From Dehalococcoidia bacterium UBA6495 (GTDB lineage Bacteria > Chloroflexota > Dehalococcoidia > Lucifugimonadales > UBA826), in the NCBI GenBank assembly GCA_002435305.1, contig DJMH01000022.1, forward strand, positions 1 through 35,300: 35,300 bases of DNA. The letters run 5' to 3'. The notes under the pieces were generated by a model. That model made no database searches, was not told the DNA's origin, and saw only the letters and a list, made by a program, of their open reading frames with translations. Shown piece by piece: positions 25,153-32,728 of the stretch. The first letter of the stretch is position 1. Each line of letters begins with the position of its first letter. Made by a program: the position numbers and the translations under genes.

Positions 25153-26400
25153 CTATGAGTAGACCCTGTCGATCGGTTCAAGTGGGGTGGTGCCTTTTTC
25201 AATAAGCGAAGCGATAGTCGACATATCTTTTGCCAGTAGACCCGAGAGTATAGGCAGACTGTGCTCTGAAAACATCGGAGCCCTCATACCCAAATTCGTC
25301 GAGGATCTTGTGAATTTAAAAGGCAGACCGGGGCTGGTATACTCGCCTGCGTCGGGATGTTCAACAGTGTCCAGGTAGTTTCTTTCAGAGACATGAGGAT
25401 CCGAGAGTATGTCAGAGGCTTTTGCCACGATTCCGGCTCGTATACCTCTGGTTTGCATTAAATCCATAACTTCTTTGTTACTTTTGCTTTTAGTCCAATC
25501 AGTTATTTCTAATTCTATTTTTTCTCTGTTTAATCTCCGCGAACTCACTTCAGTTAAGTCATTGTCATTTTTCAATTCAGTGGATTCTATTACTTCGCAC
25601 AATGTCTGCCATTCCTGATTTGACTCAACTGAGATCGCAATCCAGGAATCATCACCTTTACATTGGAATATTCCATGTGGATAGAAGACTGGATGATCGT
25701 TACCGATTCTTTTTGGTTCTTTTCCAGTGAATTGGTACTCTATGAAATACTCACCAATTACTGACATTGTTGCTTCTCTCAGGACAATCTCTAGATGCTG
25801 TCCCTCTCCTGTTTTGTATCTCCGGAAAAGGGCCGCCATTATTCCAGTGGCGACATGAAATCCAGAATTATGATCGGCATAGAAATTACCTGGTTTGTGA
25901 GGCCGGCCATTTTTGTATCCCGTTATCGACGATAGGCCTCCCAACGCATCTGTACCTGGTCCGAAGGAAATGTAATTGCTCCATGGCCCTTCCAGCCCTA
26001 AGGCCGGCATAGATACCATTATTAAGTCAGGCTTCACTGCTCTAAGATCTTCATAGGTGAGACCTAAATTCCCCATGACTCTTGGACTGTAGTTTTGGAT
26101 CACTATGTCACTGACACTTACTATCTCTTTGAACACTTCTTTACCTGTAGCGTGTGTCAAATCTATAGCTATACTTTTCTTGGCTCGATTTACTTCATTG
26201 AATGTACCCACTTTGTTATATGCCCTGCCTTCTTCATCTTCACCGTGCATTGCAATGTTTCCTATAGCCCTGCCCCAAGGAAGTTCCACTTTGAGTATTT
26301 CAGCGCCCATGTGACCCAGTATCCGGGTTGCTACGGGGCCAGCAATGACATTAGTCAAGTCAGCAATCCTGATGTTGGCCAACGGAGTTGATTTTGGCAT
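25153..26400 (-). CDS. CaiB/BaiF family CoA-transferase, aspartate-bearing subunit of a pair
   Basis: A 415-residue type III CoA-transferase: IADLTNVIAGPVATRILGH, MGAEILKVELPWG, NRAKKSIAIDL, SMPALGLEGPW and KTGEGQHLEI. Asp176 in FYADHNSGFH aligns closely with the catalytic Asp169 of formyl-CoA transferase (DSNSG), so the acyl-aspartyl intermediate should form here. ATG 26400 directly follows the TAA of the preceding CaiB gene, and the RBS (GGAG) lies inside that gene. This implies coupled synthesis and probably a heteromeric enzyme. Downstream genes encode a hydratase and a dehydrogenase. The substrate is likely a small or branched acid, but it cannot be identified. Confidence 0.91.
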   Translation of the reverse strand: MPKSTPLANIRIADLTNVIAGPVATRILGHMGAEILKVELPWGRAIGNIAMHGEDEEGRAYNKVGTFNEVNRAKKSIAIDLTHATGKEVFKEIVSVSDIVIQNYSPRVMGNLGLTYEDLRAVKPDLIMVSMPALGLEGPWSNYISFGPGTDALGGLSSITGYKNGRPHKPGNFYADHNSGFHVATGIMAALFRRYKTGEGQHLEIVLREATMSVIGEYFIEYQFTGKEPKRIGNDHPVFYPHGIFQCKGDDSWIAISVESNQEWQTLCEVIESTELKNDNDLTEVSSRRLNREKIELEITDWTKSKSNKEVMDLMQTRGIRAGIVAKASDILSDPHVSERNYLDTVEHPDAGEYTSPGLPFKFTRSSTNLGMRAPMFSEHSLPILSGLLAKDMSTIASLIEKGTTPLEPIDRVYS

Positions 26401-27618
26401 TTACACAACTCCTTTGGTTTTCAAATCAGTTATTTTTGAGGCACGGATCTTTAGATCTTTTTCATATATCTCGTGATTATTTTGTCCAAGTATTGGGGCA
26501 GGTAATGCCTCCCATTCAGCTGTTTTTAGCCGAAATGGTGAAGTTGGGTAGGACATTTTACCGACTACTTGATGTTCTATTGGGGCGAAAAAATTTCTAT
26601 GCTGGTTTTGAGGGTCCGACAGGATTTCCTCAATTGACTGAACCATAGTGAAAGGTACCCTCACTTCTTGCGCGAGAGTTTGGACCTCCTCGCGAGTGTG
26701 ATCTCGCAACCATTCGGTTATAAGGCCATCGATCTCATCGGCGTGTTCTCTCATTCTGCTCATAACCTCATCATCTGCTAATCGCTCGTTTCCCGTCAGG
26801 AAGCCTATTCCTTCTGGATTACTGGGAGAATAATGAACATGTACCCACCCATCCTTACAAGGTAATAGAGTAGATGGATAGGCCCCTGTTGGTTCTCGAG
26901 TTATGAGTCTGGTGCCAGCTCTAGTCGGGTCGGATCCGGTTTTATGATATGTTTGGAAATAAGCGACTCCGTCAAAGGTGCTGGTTAGAGCCTCGGTTGC
27001 TGACACATCTATGTGGTCTCCATGGCCTGATACTGATCTAGCGAGAAGAGCGGCTATTATGGACATGGAACCTGCTAATCCACATTGGTACTCTGCTTGC
27101 CTACCGCCAGCTTTCATTGGCTCTTTATCCTCGTCTCCGGTCAGGTGCATGTAGCCGCTCATAGCGTAAGACACAATGTCTGAACCTTCAAAGTGGCTGT
27201 ATGGACCAAACTGTCCGAAATAGGTTAGAGAACACATTATCAACCCAGGGTTTGGTGTAGATAATTCTTCGTATTGGAATCCCATCTGACTCATTAATCC
27301 TGGTTTGAAATTTTCAACAAGTATGTCCGACTCAGTACATAGTTTCAGGAAAATATCTTTGGCTTCTGGATTCGTGACATCTAGGGTGATGCTTTTTTTA
27401 CCGGCATTAAGGTATAGATGTGGCGCACTCGTTTCCACGCTCGGCTCGTTTTTAAAGAATGGACCGAAAGATCTGCATATATCACCAATCTGTGGTATTT
27501 CGACTTTAATAACATCGGCTCCTAGGTCTCTTAATACTTTGGTGCAATAGCCTCCGGCGTAGCCACTGCTAATGTCCAATACTTTTATTCCGCTTAAAGC
27601 AAGTTCAGATTTTCCCAC
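26401..27618 (-). CDS. CaiB/BaiF family CoA-transferase-like subunit with Glu at the catalytic Asp position
   Basis: A 405-residue CaiB/BaiF family protein: IKVLDISSGYAGGYCTKVLRD, GADVIKVEIPQIGD, NAGKKSITLD, SLTYFGQFGPY and SGHGDHIDVSATEA. At the catalytic position the sequence is GGRQAEYQCG, with Glu176 where active members have aspartate. It shares this QAE signature with the first gene of the other CaiB cluster. Translation starts at GTG 27618. The gene is immediately followed, with no spacer, by an aspartate-bearing paralogue. The arrangement suggests a two-subunit transferase in which only the partner forms the acyl-enzyme. The possibility that Glu is itself functional remains. Confidence 0.89.
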   Translation of the reverse strand: MGKSELALSGIKVLDISSGYAGGYCTKVLRDLGADVIKVEIPQIGDICRSFGPFFKNEPSVETSAPHLYLNAGKKSITLDVTNPEAKDIFLKLCTESDILVENFKPGLMSQMGFQYEELSTPNPGLIMCSLTYFGQFGPYSHFEGSDIVSYAMSGYMHLTGDEDKEPMKAGGRQAEYQCGLAGSMSIIAALLARSVSGHGDHIDVSATEALTSTFDGVAYFQTYHKTGSDPTRAGTRLITREPTGAYPSTLLPCKDGWVHVHYSPSNPEGIGFLTGNERLADDEVMSRMREHADEIDGLITEWLRDHTREEVQTLAQEVRVPFTMVQSIEEILSDPQNQHRNFFAPIEHQVVGKMSYPTSPFRLKTAEWEALPAPILGQNNHEIYEKDLKIRASKITDLKTKGVV

Positions 27619-27701
27619 GTTATTGATTAACCTTCCATAGGGATACTTAATGTAGTAATTCTTATCACCAATAATAAAGGATAAATAAATTCATCTGACA
27701 T

Positions 27702-27707
27702 TATAAT
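27702..27707 (+). promoter_or_regulatory. Candidate -10 element (TATAAT) before luciferase-like gene 3
   Basis: A consensus TATAAT lies 34 bases before ATG 27742 in the 123-bp divergent gap. No good TTGACA-like -35 is present at 16-18 bases, so the call rests on the -10 alone. Confidence 0.25.
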
Positions 27708-27741
27708 CCGAGTAAAGGTTTGAATCCGAGGAGGCTTATTG

Positions 27742-28809
27742 ATGGGTATTCAGATTCCAAAATTTGGCTTGAACAGAAACGACACAAGCTCAATATCGGC
27801 TTTTGCCACTGATGTGGCGAGAGCAGAAGAAGTGGGATGGGACTGCGCATTTCTTCCTGATTCTCAGTTACGCCGACGGGATACGTATGTTTTGCTTTCA
27901 GCTGCAGCTCAATCTACGTCGGAAATAACGATTGGGACATTGGTAGCAAATCCAGTGACTCGACATCCCTCGGTAACGGCTTCCAGTATAGCCACGGTGG
28001 CCGAATTGGCTCCCAATAGGACTATTATGGCCATGGGTATAGGAGATACAGCAGTGAGGCTTGCTGGATTACGCCCTGCTCGAATTAAGGAGCTTGAATC
28101 CAGCGTTCACATGATGAAGTCATTGTTAAATGGTGAACCTGTAGATGTAGGAGCAGTGCAACCTGCTAGATTGCCATTTCCCCAAGAGGTACCAATATGG
28201 ATTGCTGCAGGCGGTCCTAAAACTTTGGAAATGGCAGGTTCTTGTGCAGATGGGGTTTTTATAAGAGTTGGAACTGATATTGGGAACATTCAAACCTCAG
28301 TTAAGGAAATAAGACTGGGTGCCTTAAAATCCAATGTCGATCCAAATTCAGTGAAAATAGGAGCGGTTTTCCATACGGTATTTTTTGAAGACGAAGAGGA
28401 ATCTCTTTTGATGGCAAAATCTATGGCCGCAGGATACTACGAATACTCGCCGATGCTGCTGGATAATATTGGTCTTACCTGGGAAGGCCCTCACCCGGAA
28501 GAATTTAAAAAGCAAGGAAAAATTTGGCCTGATTTTCACCACTCCCCTGACTTAATTGAAAGTGGACGGTCAGTAGACTTTTTAAGCGAGAGACATGCTG
28601 ATGCCTTCTGTCTAAGGGGTGATGCTCCTCAGATTGCTAATCAGATAATTCAAATATTGGAGGAATGTAAAGTGCTAGATATTGAATTTGAATATGTTGT
28701 TTTGCAGCCGATACCTAACCCTCCGACACCAGATTTAGGTAATGAAGCATATATTGAGCGGGTACCTGAACATATTCTTTCCGCTGTAAGAAACGCTCTT
28801 AATAAATAA
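27742..28809 (+). CDS. Luciferase-like (LLM class) flavin/F420-dependent oxidoreductase 3
   Basis: About 355 residues with the motifs of the F420-dependent branch of the luciferase-like family: EVGWDCAFLPDSQL, ITIGTLVANPVTRHPSVTAS, ELAPNRTIMAMGIGDTAVR, EVPIWIAAGGPKTLEMAG and CADGVFIRVG. The pattern LGTxVxNPxTRHP with GGPKTLExAG is shared with tetrahydromethanopterin reductase-like and other F420-dependent enzymes, so F420 is a good cofactor candidate. ATG 27742 is preferred over the TTG directly before it, because GAGGAGG at 27728-27734 lies 7 bases upstream. The gene is divergent from the two-CaiB unit and appears monocistronic. The substrate is unknown. Confidence 0.9.
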   Translation: MGIQIPKFGLNRNDTSSISAFATDVARAEEVGWDCAFLPDSQLRRRDTYVLLSAAAQSTSEITIGTLVANPVTRHPSVTASSIATVAELAPNRTIMAMGIGDTAVRLAGLRPARIKELESSVHMMKSLLNGEPVDVGAVQPARLPFPQEVPIWIAAGGPKTLEMAGSCADGVFIRVGTDIGNIQTSVKEIRLGALKSNVDPNSVKIGAVFHTVFFEDEEESLLMAKSMAAGYYEYSPMLLDNIGLTWEGPHPEEFKKQGKIWPDFHHSPDLIESGRSVDFLSERHADAFCLRGDAPQIANQIIQILEECKVLDIEFEYVVLQPIPNPPTPDLGNEAYIERVPEHILSAVRNALNK

Positions 28810-28937
28810 TTTACAAATCTTTACTTATGACTGTTAATGTCTGACTAACTAGAAGTATGCGTATTTTATTACATCATATTTGACATATTTGCAAAATTGG
28901 TTAAGAGTGTATGCATTAATACTTTAGAGAAACTCCC

Positions 28938-29342
28938 TTGATAGAAGAGAACATTAAATCCACTACGCACGCCTCTGCCTGTCCGCATTGCGGGGGCAAA
29001 ATGATGTTGCGGTCTGAAGAAATCATTTGTTTGATGTGTGGCAAGACCAATTATTTACCCATCAAAACGCTGGCGGCAATTCCCAGGCCAGAATACCGAG
29101 AGGAATTAATTAAATCCTTGGATAAGACATCATTTAAGATTAAGTATAGAATCGTGAACCGAGCTTTGTTATCAAGACTGCCTGAAAAGGGCTCCGGCAC
29201 AATCCAACCATATGCTTCTTGTGTGAATATTTCAGGACCTACTCGAACCTTGACTGCCGCTCATTCCAGGCAAAACTTAAAAAAAGGGTTTTATAGAGCT
29301 ACAGGTTTGAGATTGAAAGATTTAGAAGAGGCTCTGAGTTGA
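28938..29342 (+). CDS. Hypothetical zinc-ribbon protein
   Basis: A 134-residue protein with one zinc ribbon near the N-terminus: CPHCGG at about 15-20 and CLMCGK about 11 residues later, giving four cysteines in two CxxC knuckles. The remainder is basic and has no recognised domain. A phrase near residue 85, GSGTIQPYASCVNISGPT, is not assignable. The only usable start is TTG 28938, because a TAA lies in frame 21 bases upstream and the next ATGs fall inside the zinc ribbon. No strong RBS is seen. Zinc ribbons of this type often bind nucleic acid or protein partners. The gene overlaps the tail of a frame-broken membrane protein gene on the other strand by about 21 bases. Confidence 0.6.
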   Translation: MIEENIKSTTHASACPHCGGKMMLRSEEIICLMCGKTNYLPIKTLAAIPRPEYREELIKSLDKTSFKIKYRIVNRALLSRLPEKGSGTIQPYASCVNISGPTRTLTAAHSRQNLKKGFYRATGLRLKDLEEALS

Positions 29343-29689
29343 ACCTCGGGGTCGTGAAGCTTTTTTGCGAATCGCATCCGACATTCCTTTGAAAATGAGA
29401 GCATGCATAGGGAAAAATCCGTACCAATAAACTGTAATGCACTCTTGTATCCTCCCATATGTGGTTAAAGCCATCGGACCAAAGCCTGCCTCATGGTGTA
29501 GCAAAAAATGAGATAGCCGGCAGCAATAGAAAACTTAGATGAAATAAACAGGGTTCTCCAATTTTCCGCGATGCCTCCCCAAAGAGCTGTTCGCTGGTCA
29601 GGATAGAGATATAGGCCGGCAGAATGAGAACCTAAAACCTCTATTCCCCCAACTAGGGTTACTGGAAAAAATATTGAAGTATTTGTCAT
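29322..29689 (-). pseudogene. Small membrane protein gene broken by one frameshift in an A6/T6 run
   Basis: ATG 29689, with AGGAG upstream, opens a frame with a hydrophobic segment (SIFFPVTLVGGIEVLGSHSA) and a second one (FISSKFSIAAGYLIF), then stops at 29465. A second frame starting at the T6 run (A29503-29508 on the plus strand) continues with GFGPMALTTYGRIQECITVY and a third hydrophobic stretch ending near 29322. Adding one base to the run joins both into one protein of about 122 residues with three membrane spans. So this is either a recent frameshift or a sequencing error in a homopolymer. The family is not recognised. The motif SAGLYLYPDQRTALWGG could help a search. Confidence 0.5.
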
Positions 29690-29823
29690 TCTAATTATCT
29701 CCTGATCATGCTCATTCGGCCTATAACTCACAATGCGTAAATTATGGTTAATATAAATATAAAAAAATAAGTGCGTTGAATTACCTATTTTGGGCACTCA
29801 GCAAATTCAGAGGAACTTTTTTG

Positions 29824-30756
29824 ATGAATATACTTATCGGTGGTGCCACAGGGTTTATTGGGAGTGCATTGGTTTCTTTTTTGAAAGGGAGAGGGCATGT
29901 TCTTACTGCCCTAGTTCGAGATGTAAATAGAGCATCAGCACAACTGGGAACCGACGTTAAATTGATTAGTTTTGGAAGCACTGACAAAAAATTAATTACT
30001 GAATTTGAAAACTCTGAGGTAGTAGTTAATCTGGTTGGGCGCCCACTGGCTCCTTCTAGGTGGTCGAAAGCCAAAAAAGAGGAATTTTTTGACAGTCGAG
30101 TTGGTGTTACAAAAAGAATGGTATCAATCATGAGGGAGTGCAAAAATCCTCCATCTATTTTGGTGTCGGCCAGCGCTGTTGGTTATTACGGAGACCGATT
30201 TGACGAAGAAATTACGGAGACCTCTAGAAAAGGTGATGGATTTCTTGCTGATCTTTGCGATTCATGGGAAAAAACAGCTTTCGAGGCCGAAGATTTCGGG
30301 ACCAGGGTGTGCACCTTGCGGATCGGGGTGGTTTTGGGAAGGGAAGGCGGGTTTTTGAAGCAGTTGGCATTACCTTTCAAAATGGGTATAGGGATTTACT
30401 TTGGTGATGGTAATCAATGGGTTCCATGGATTCATTATTTAGATCTTTTAAGGATTATAAATCTTGGTATAAATGATGAAAGCATATCTGGTCCGATAAA
30501 TTGCACTTCACCCAAGCCGGTGACTGGTAAAAGTTTTGCAAAATCCTTGGCTCCTATTTTGGGTGCCAAGATACTCATTGGATTACCCATATTATGTCTT
30601 AGGCTTGTTTTTGGAGAGGGAGAAAAAGTATTAACGAGTAGCCAAAAAGCTTATCCAAGTCTCTTGCAGGAAAAAGAATTTCAGTTTGTTCATGAAGATT
30701 TAGTACATGCTTTGAATGAGGAATGTTCTCCTAAATGGGTCAAATCGCCAGAATAG
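29824..30756 (+). CDS. TIGR01777-type NAD(P)-binding epimerase-like protein
   Basis: About 310 residues of the TIGR01777 family of atypical SDR/epimerase-like proteins (YfcH/SulA-like). Motifs are MNILIGGATGFIGSALVSFL at the N-terminus, the family hallmark SASAVGYYGDRFDEEITE, RIGVVLGREGGFLKQLALPF, and INCTSPKPVTGKSFAK. The frame is open further upstream, but ATG 29824 starts exactly at the Rossmann strand and is preceded by AGAGGAAC. The family's role is poorly known. It is often next to, or fused with, an SRPBCC lipid- or ligand-binding domain, and here a truncated SRPBCC frame overlaps its end. That partnership has apparently been broken in this genome. Confidence 0.88.
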   Translation: MNILIGGATGFIGSALVSFLKGRGHVLTALVRDVNRASAQLGTDVKLISFGSTDKKLITEFENSEVVVNLVGRPLAPSRWSKAKKEEFFDSRVGVTKRMVSIMRECKNPPSILVSASAVGYYGDRFDEEITETSRKGDGFLADLCDSWEKTAFEAEDFGTRVCTLRIGVVLGREGGFLKQLALPFKMGIGIYFGDGNQWVPWIHYLDLLRIINLGINDESISGPINCTSPKPVTGKSFAKSLAPILGAKILIGLPILCLRLVFGEGEKVLTSSQKAYPSLLQEKEFQFVHEDLVHALNEECSPKWVKSPE

Positions 30757-30929
30757 ATATTCAGGAAATATACTCGGATGATTTAGCCAAAAATTTGCCT
30801 CAACTGTCTCGGAATCAATACAAAATTGAGACCTCGGTAAAATTGGAGGTAGGCCTCGAAGAGGCTTTTGAATTTTTTTCCTCTCCTTTTAACTTTGGTC
30901 TAACCATCTGTATTGGAATTGAAATTTAA
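30735..30929 (+). pseudogene. Truncated SRPBCC-family (START-like) protein overlapping the epimerase-like gene
   Basis: ATG 30735 overlaps the end of the TIGR01777 gene by 22 bases and opens a 64-codon frame. Residues about 29-55 read YKIETSVKLEVGLEEAFEFF, then SSPFNFG, which matches the first strand and helix of SRPBCC/START-like proteins (xxRLxVPLEEAFxFFSDPxNL). The rest of the ~150-residue domain is missing. From about 30894 the frame runs through the antisense of the plsY 3' end and stops at 30929. A deletion has therefore joined an SRPBCC gene to the end of plsY. SRPBCC genes commonly accompany TIGR01777 genes, which supports the reading. Confidence 0.62.
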
Positions 30930-31461
30930 CTAACACAGCGCCAGCCAAGATAATTACACTAGTTGTGGCGATCAAATCGAAATGTATTAGCCATCCTGCA
31001 ATTATTGTGGATACAAAGGCGAAAACACCGGCGTAGGCTGGCCTTCTTGTAATTATTAATATCAAGAAAGAAGGTAAAACTGCTATCAAAGCACCGACTG
31101 GAAGGAGGACAATTCCGGCTCCCATAGTGGTGGCCATCCCGACCCCACCTGGTCTTCCCCATGGTTTTATAATCATATGGCCTATAAGGAAAAAGATGAT
31201 TCCGATGGTTGCAATCCACGTTGGGTACCTTAAAAGGATCACAGGGAGAGTGATTAATAAACCTTTAGCTATATCAATAAAAAAAACCGAGATTCCATAT
31301 ATTGGTCCGATCTCTGCATAAATATTTGAGGCCCCAGGGTTACCTGTTCCTACAGAACGAATATCGACATTTTTTAATTTTGATATCAGCTCTCCCACGG
31401 AAATGGTTCCTATGAAGTAAGATGCAAATGCCCATATGGCTGATAGGATGATGTAGTTCAA
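30889..31461 (-). CDS. plsY: PlsY-like glycerol-3-phosphate acyltransferase
   Basis: A 190-residue polytopic membrane protein of the PlsY family. PlsY transfers the acyl group of acyl phosphate to glycerol 3-phosphate, the first step of phospholipid synthesis. Motif 1 is SYFIGTISVGELI, motif 2 is SVGTGNPGASNIY (38-46 core), and motif 3 is WGRPGGVGMATTMG near 101-114. In motif 3 the usual GGKGVAT is GGVGMAT, so a conserved lysine is lost. The hydrophobic spans are otherwise regular. The start is TTG 31461, and no in-frame ATG or GTG lies near. The last codons lie at a deletion junction shared with the convergent SRPBCC remnant, so the C-terminal residues KFQFQYRWLDQS may not be native. Activity is uncertain. 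Confidence 0.84.
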   Translation of the reverse strand: MNYIILSAIWAFASYFIGTISVGELISKLKNVDIRSVGTGNPGASNIYAEIGPIYGISVFFIDIAKGLLITLPVILLRYPTWIATIGIIFFLIGHMIIKPWGRPGGVGMATTMGAGIVLLPVGALIAVLPSFLILIITRRPAYAGVFAFVSTIIAGWLIHFDLIATTSVIILAGAVLVKFQFQYRWLDQS

Positions 31462-31468
31462 ATTTTCG

Positions 31469-31948
31469 ATGCTCTTACCACCTATGCTGATGATTCTTGT
31501 TAAACGTTATCACACGTTTACGAGAACAATAGATGTACCCGATAATCAAAATATTACGAAACAACAAAAAACCAAAAGATCGAGGGATGAGGAGAATAAG
31601 ATAAATATTCCGCCTGAAGTTGTAAAAGATAAATCAATAACCAAAGGACTACTTGGGTGCTTGCCATTCATTTCGTCCTCGATATTTTTGCATGCAGGGT
31701 TTTATTATAGAAACAATATCGTTGCTAATCATTCCTTATTCAATTCAAATCCTGAAATATTGCTTTGGACGGCAAATCTATTATGGGTTTGTGGTTTCAT
31801 GTCTATTTTTTTATTCATTTATCATTCTTTATCAATGACCAAACGAAATCATTTTCATAGCATAGTTCCTTTGGGTTTGGTAATCGTGATCGGCATTACA
31901 TGTACATCGATTAATATTTATATTCTTTGGTACTACAACGTCTTATAA
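31469..31948 (+). CDS. Hypothetical membrane protein with three C-terminal spans
   Basis: A frame of 159 codons from ATG 31469. In-frame ATGs also occur at 31484 and 31490, and no strong RBS favours one. Residues about 15-55 are hydrophilic and basic. Three hydrophobic segments follow at about 60-80, 97-120 and 132-158 (the last beginning IVPLGLVIVIGITCTSINIY). No family is recognised. It is divergent from plsY with only 7 bases between starts, so one of the two starts may be wrong. The hydrophobic pattern makes it more likely a gene than a chance frame. Confidence 0.45.
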   Translation: MLLPPMLMILVKRYHTFTRTIDVPDNQNITKQQKTKRSRDEENKINIPPEVVKDKSITKGLLGCLPFISSSIFLHAGFYYRNNIVANHSLFNSNPEILLWTANLLWVCGFMSIFLFIYHSLSMTKRNHFHSIVPLGLVIVIGITCTSINIYILWYYNVL

Positions 31949-31989
31949 TATGATCAATTCCATCCAATTAAGAAGGTAGATGATTGGTT

Positions 31990-32448
31990 GTGCCACTAGC
32001 TATTGGAGAAGAAATCCCGGAACTTTCTTTCCGTGACACTAACCCCAAAAGAGGAGGTTCACGGAATTTATTTGAGCTAAAACACTTTATGCATCCTTTC
32101 CAGGAGCTTTCACAGATGTATGCATAAAATAGTTATGTCAACTTGATAGATTTATGGATAAATTCAATAGGACTAGCGTTAAAATAATTGGGATTTCATG
32201 TGATTCCCCTTTGCTTTGAAAGTACGCGCATACCAAATAACGTTGAGTTTACCCGAATAAGGGACTACAACCTCGATTGCATTGATGCCTTCGGTGTGTC
32301 ATTTGTAGGTCTGTTAGGAATGGACGGTTATAAGAGCGTAGACTGTGTAGTTTTCATCTTAAATGAAAACGGAACCATTATTTGCAGTTAGGTAGGTGAG
32401 CATCCAGGAAAGGTTCCAGACTATGATTCTACCCTTCGCGATATTTAG
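31990..32448 (+). pseudogene. Decayed peroxiredoxin (AhpC/TSA-type redoxin)
   Basis: Three frame segments together outline a redoxin. The first, from GTG 31990, reads VPLAIGEEIPELSFRDTN and later LKHFMHPFQELSQMYA, where the peroxidatic-cysteine loop is lost, then TAA. The second, at about 32124-32219, reads DRFMDKFNRTSVKIIGISCD, then SP. The third, from about 32230, reads VEFTRIRDYNLDCIDAFGVS, then GLLGMDGYKS and FILNENGTIICS. A TAG where tryptophan is expected follows, then VGEHPGKVPDYDSTLRDI and TAG 32448. The order of elements (GISxDSP, DYNxDCIDAFGV, VFILNENGTI, W-V-x-E-x-PG) is that of bacterioferritin-comigratory or AhpC-like proteins. At least two frameshifts and one nonsense codon make it non-functional. 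Confidence 0.7.
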
Positions 32449-32728
32449 CAGAGTAATGCACGTCCTATTTAACTCTTTCATACGTACCTCCGATTAGCTA
32501 AAAGACAGTATTTAAAATACCAATGCCAGATATTCGACCCTAGTTATTGACACCGCTATTCCACAGTGCTTAAATCGTTTAACTGTGCATACTAATTATT
32601 GTACTTATTACATACTTATTTTATGAAAGTAGGTATACGAAATGCACATAATGATTAGACATCGTGTATCAATTAGTGCTGTAAACACCTAAATAATGGC
32701 ATGGGGCAATAGAATAGATAGAAAGTAA
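32449..32728. other. Gene-free A+T-rich leader with a near-palindrome
   Basis: These 280 bases between the peroxiredoxin remnant and the iron-type binding protein gene contain no supportable reading frame. GTATTT-A-AAATAC at 32508-32520 is a perfect inverted repeat around one base. A candidate promoter lies at 32547-32575. No tRNA, small RNA or Fur-box consensus was recognised. Confidence 0.4.
32547..32575 (+). promoter_or_regulatory. Candidate sigma70-type promoter for the iron-type binding protein gene
   Basis: TTGACA at 32547-32552 matches the -35 consensus. After a 17-base spacer comes TTAAAT at 32570-32575, matching the -10 consensus at four of six positions. A transcript from here would have a leader of about 145 bases before ATG 32729. 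The palindrome at 32508-32520 lies just upstream. Confidence 0.33.

Noticed and set aside
29776..29823. Upstream start for the TIGR01777 protein
   Set aside because: The conserved N-terminus MNILIGGATGF starts at ATG 29824, which has a purine-rich RBS; the 16 extra residues have no counterpart in the family.
32029..32066. Inverted repeat TTCCGTGA/TCACGGAA, a possible terminator or operator
   Set aside because: It lies inside the first frame segment of the peroxiredoxin remnant, has a 22-base loop and no U-tract, so a chance repeat in former coding sequence is more likely.
32188..32391. Independent 67-codon gene starting at TTG
   Set aside because: The frame fits the C-terminal half of a redoxin and is better explained as part of the peroxiredoxin remnant.
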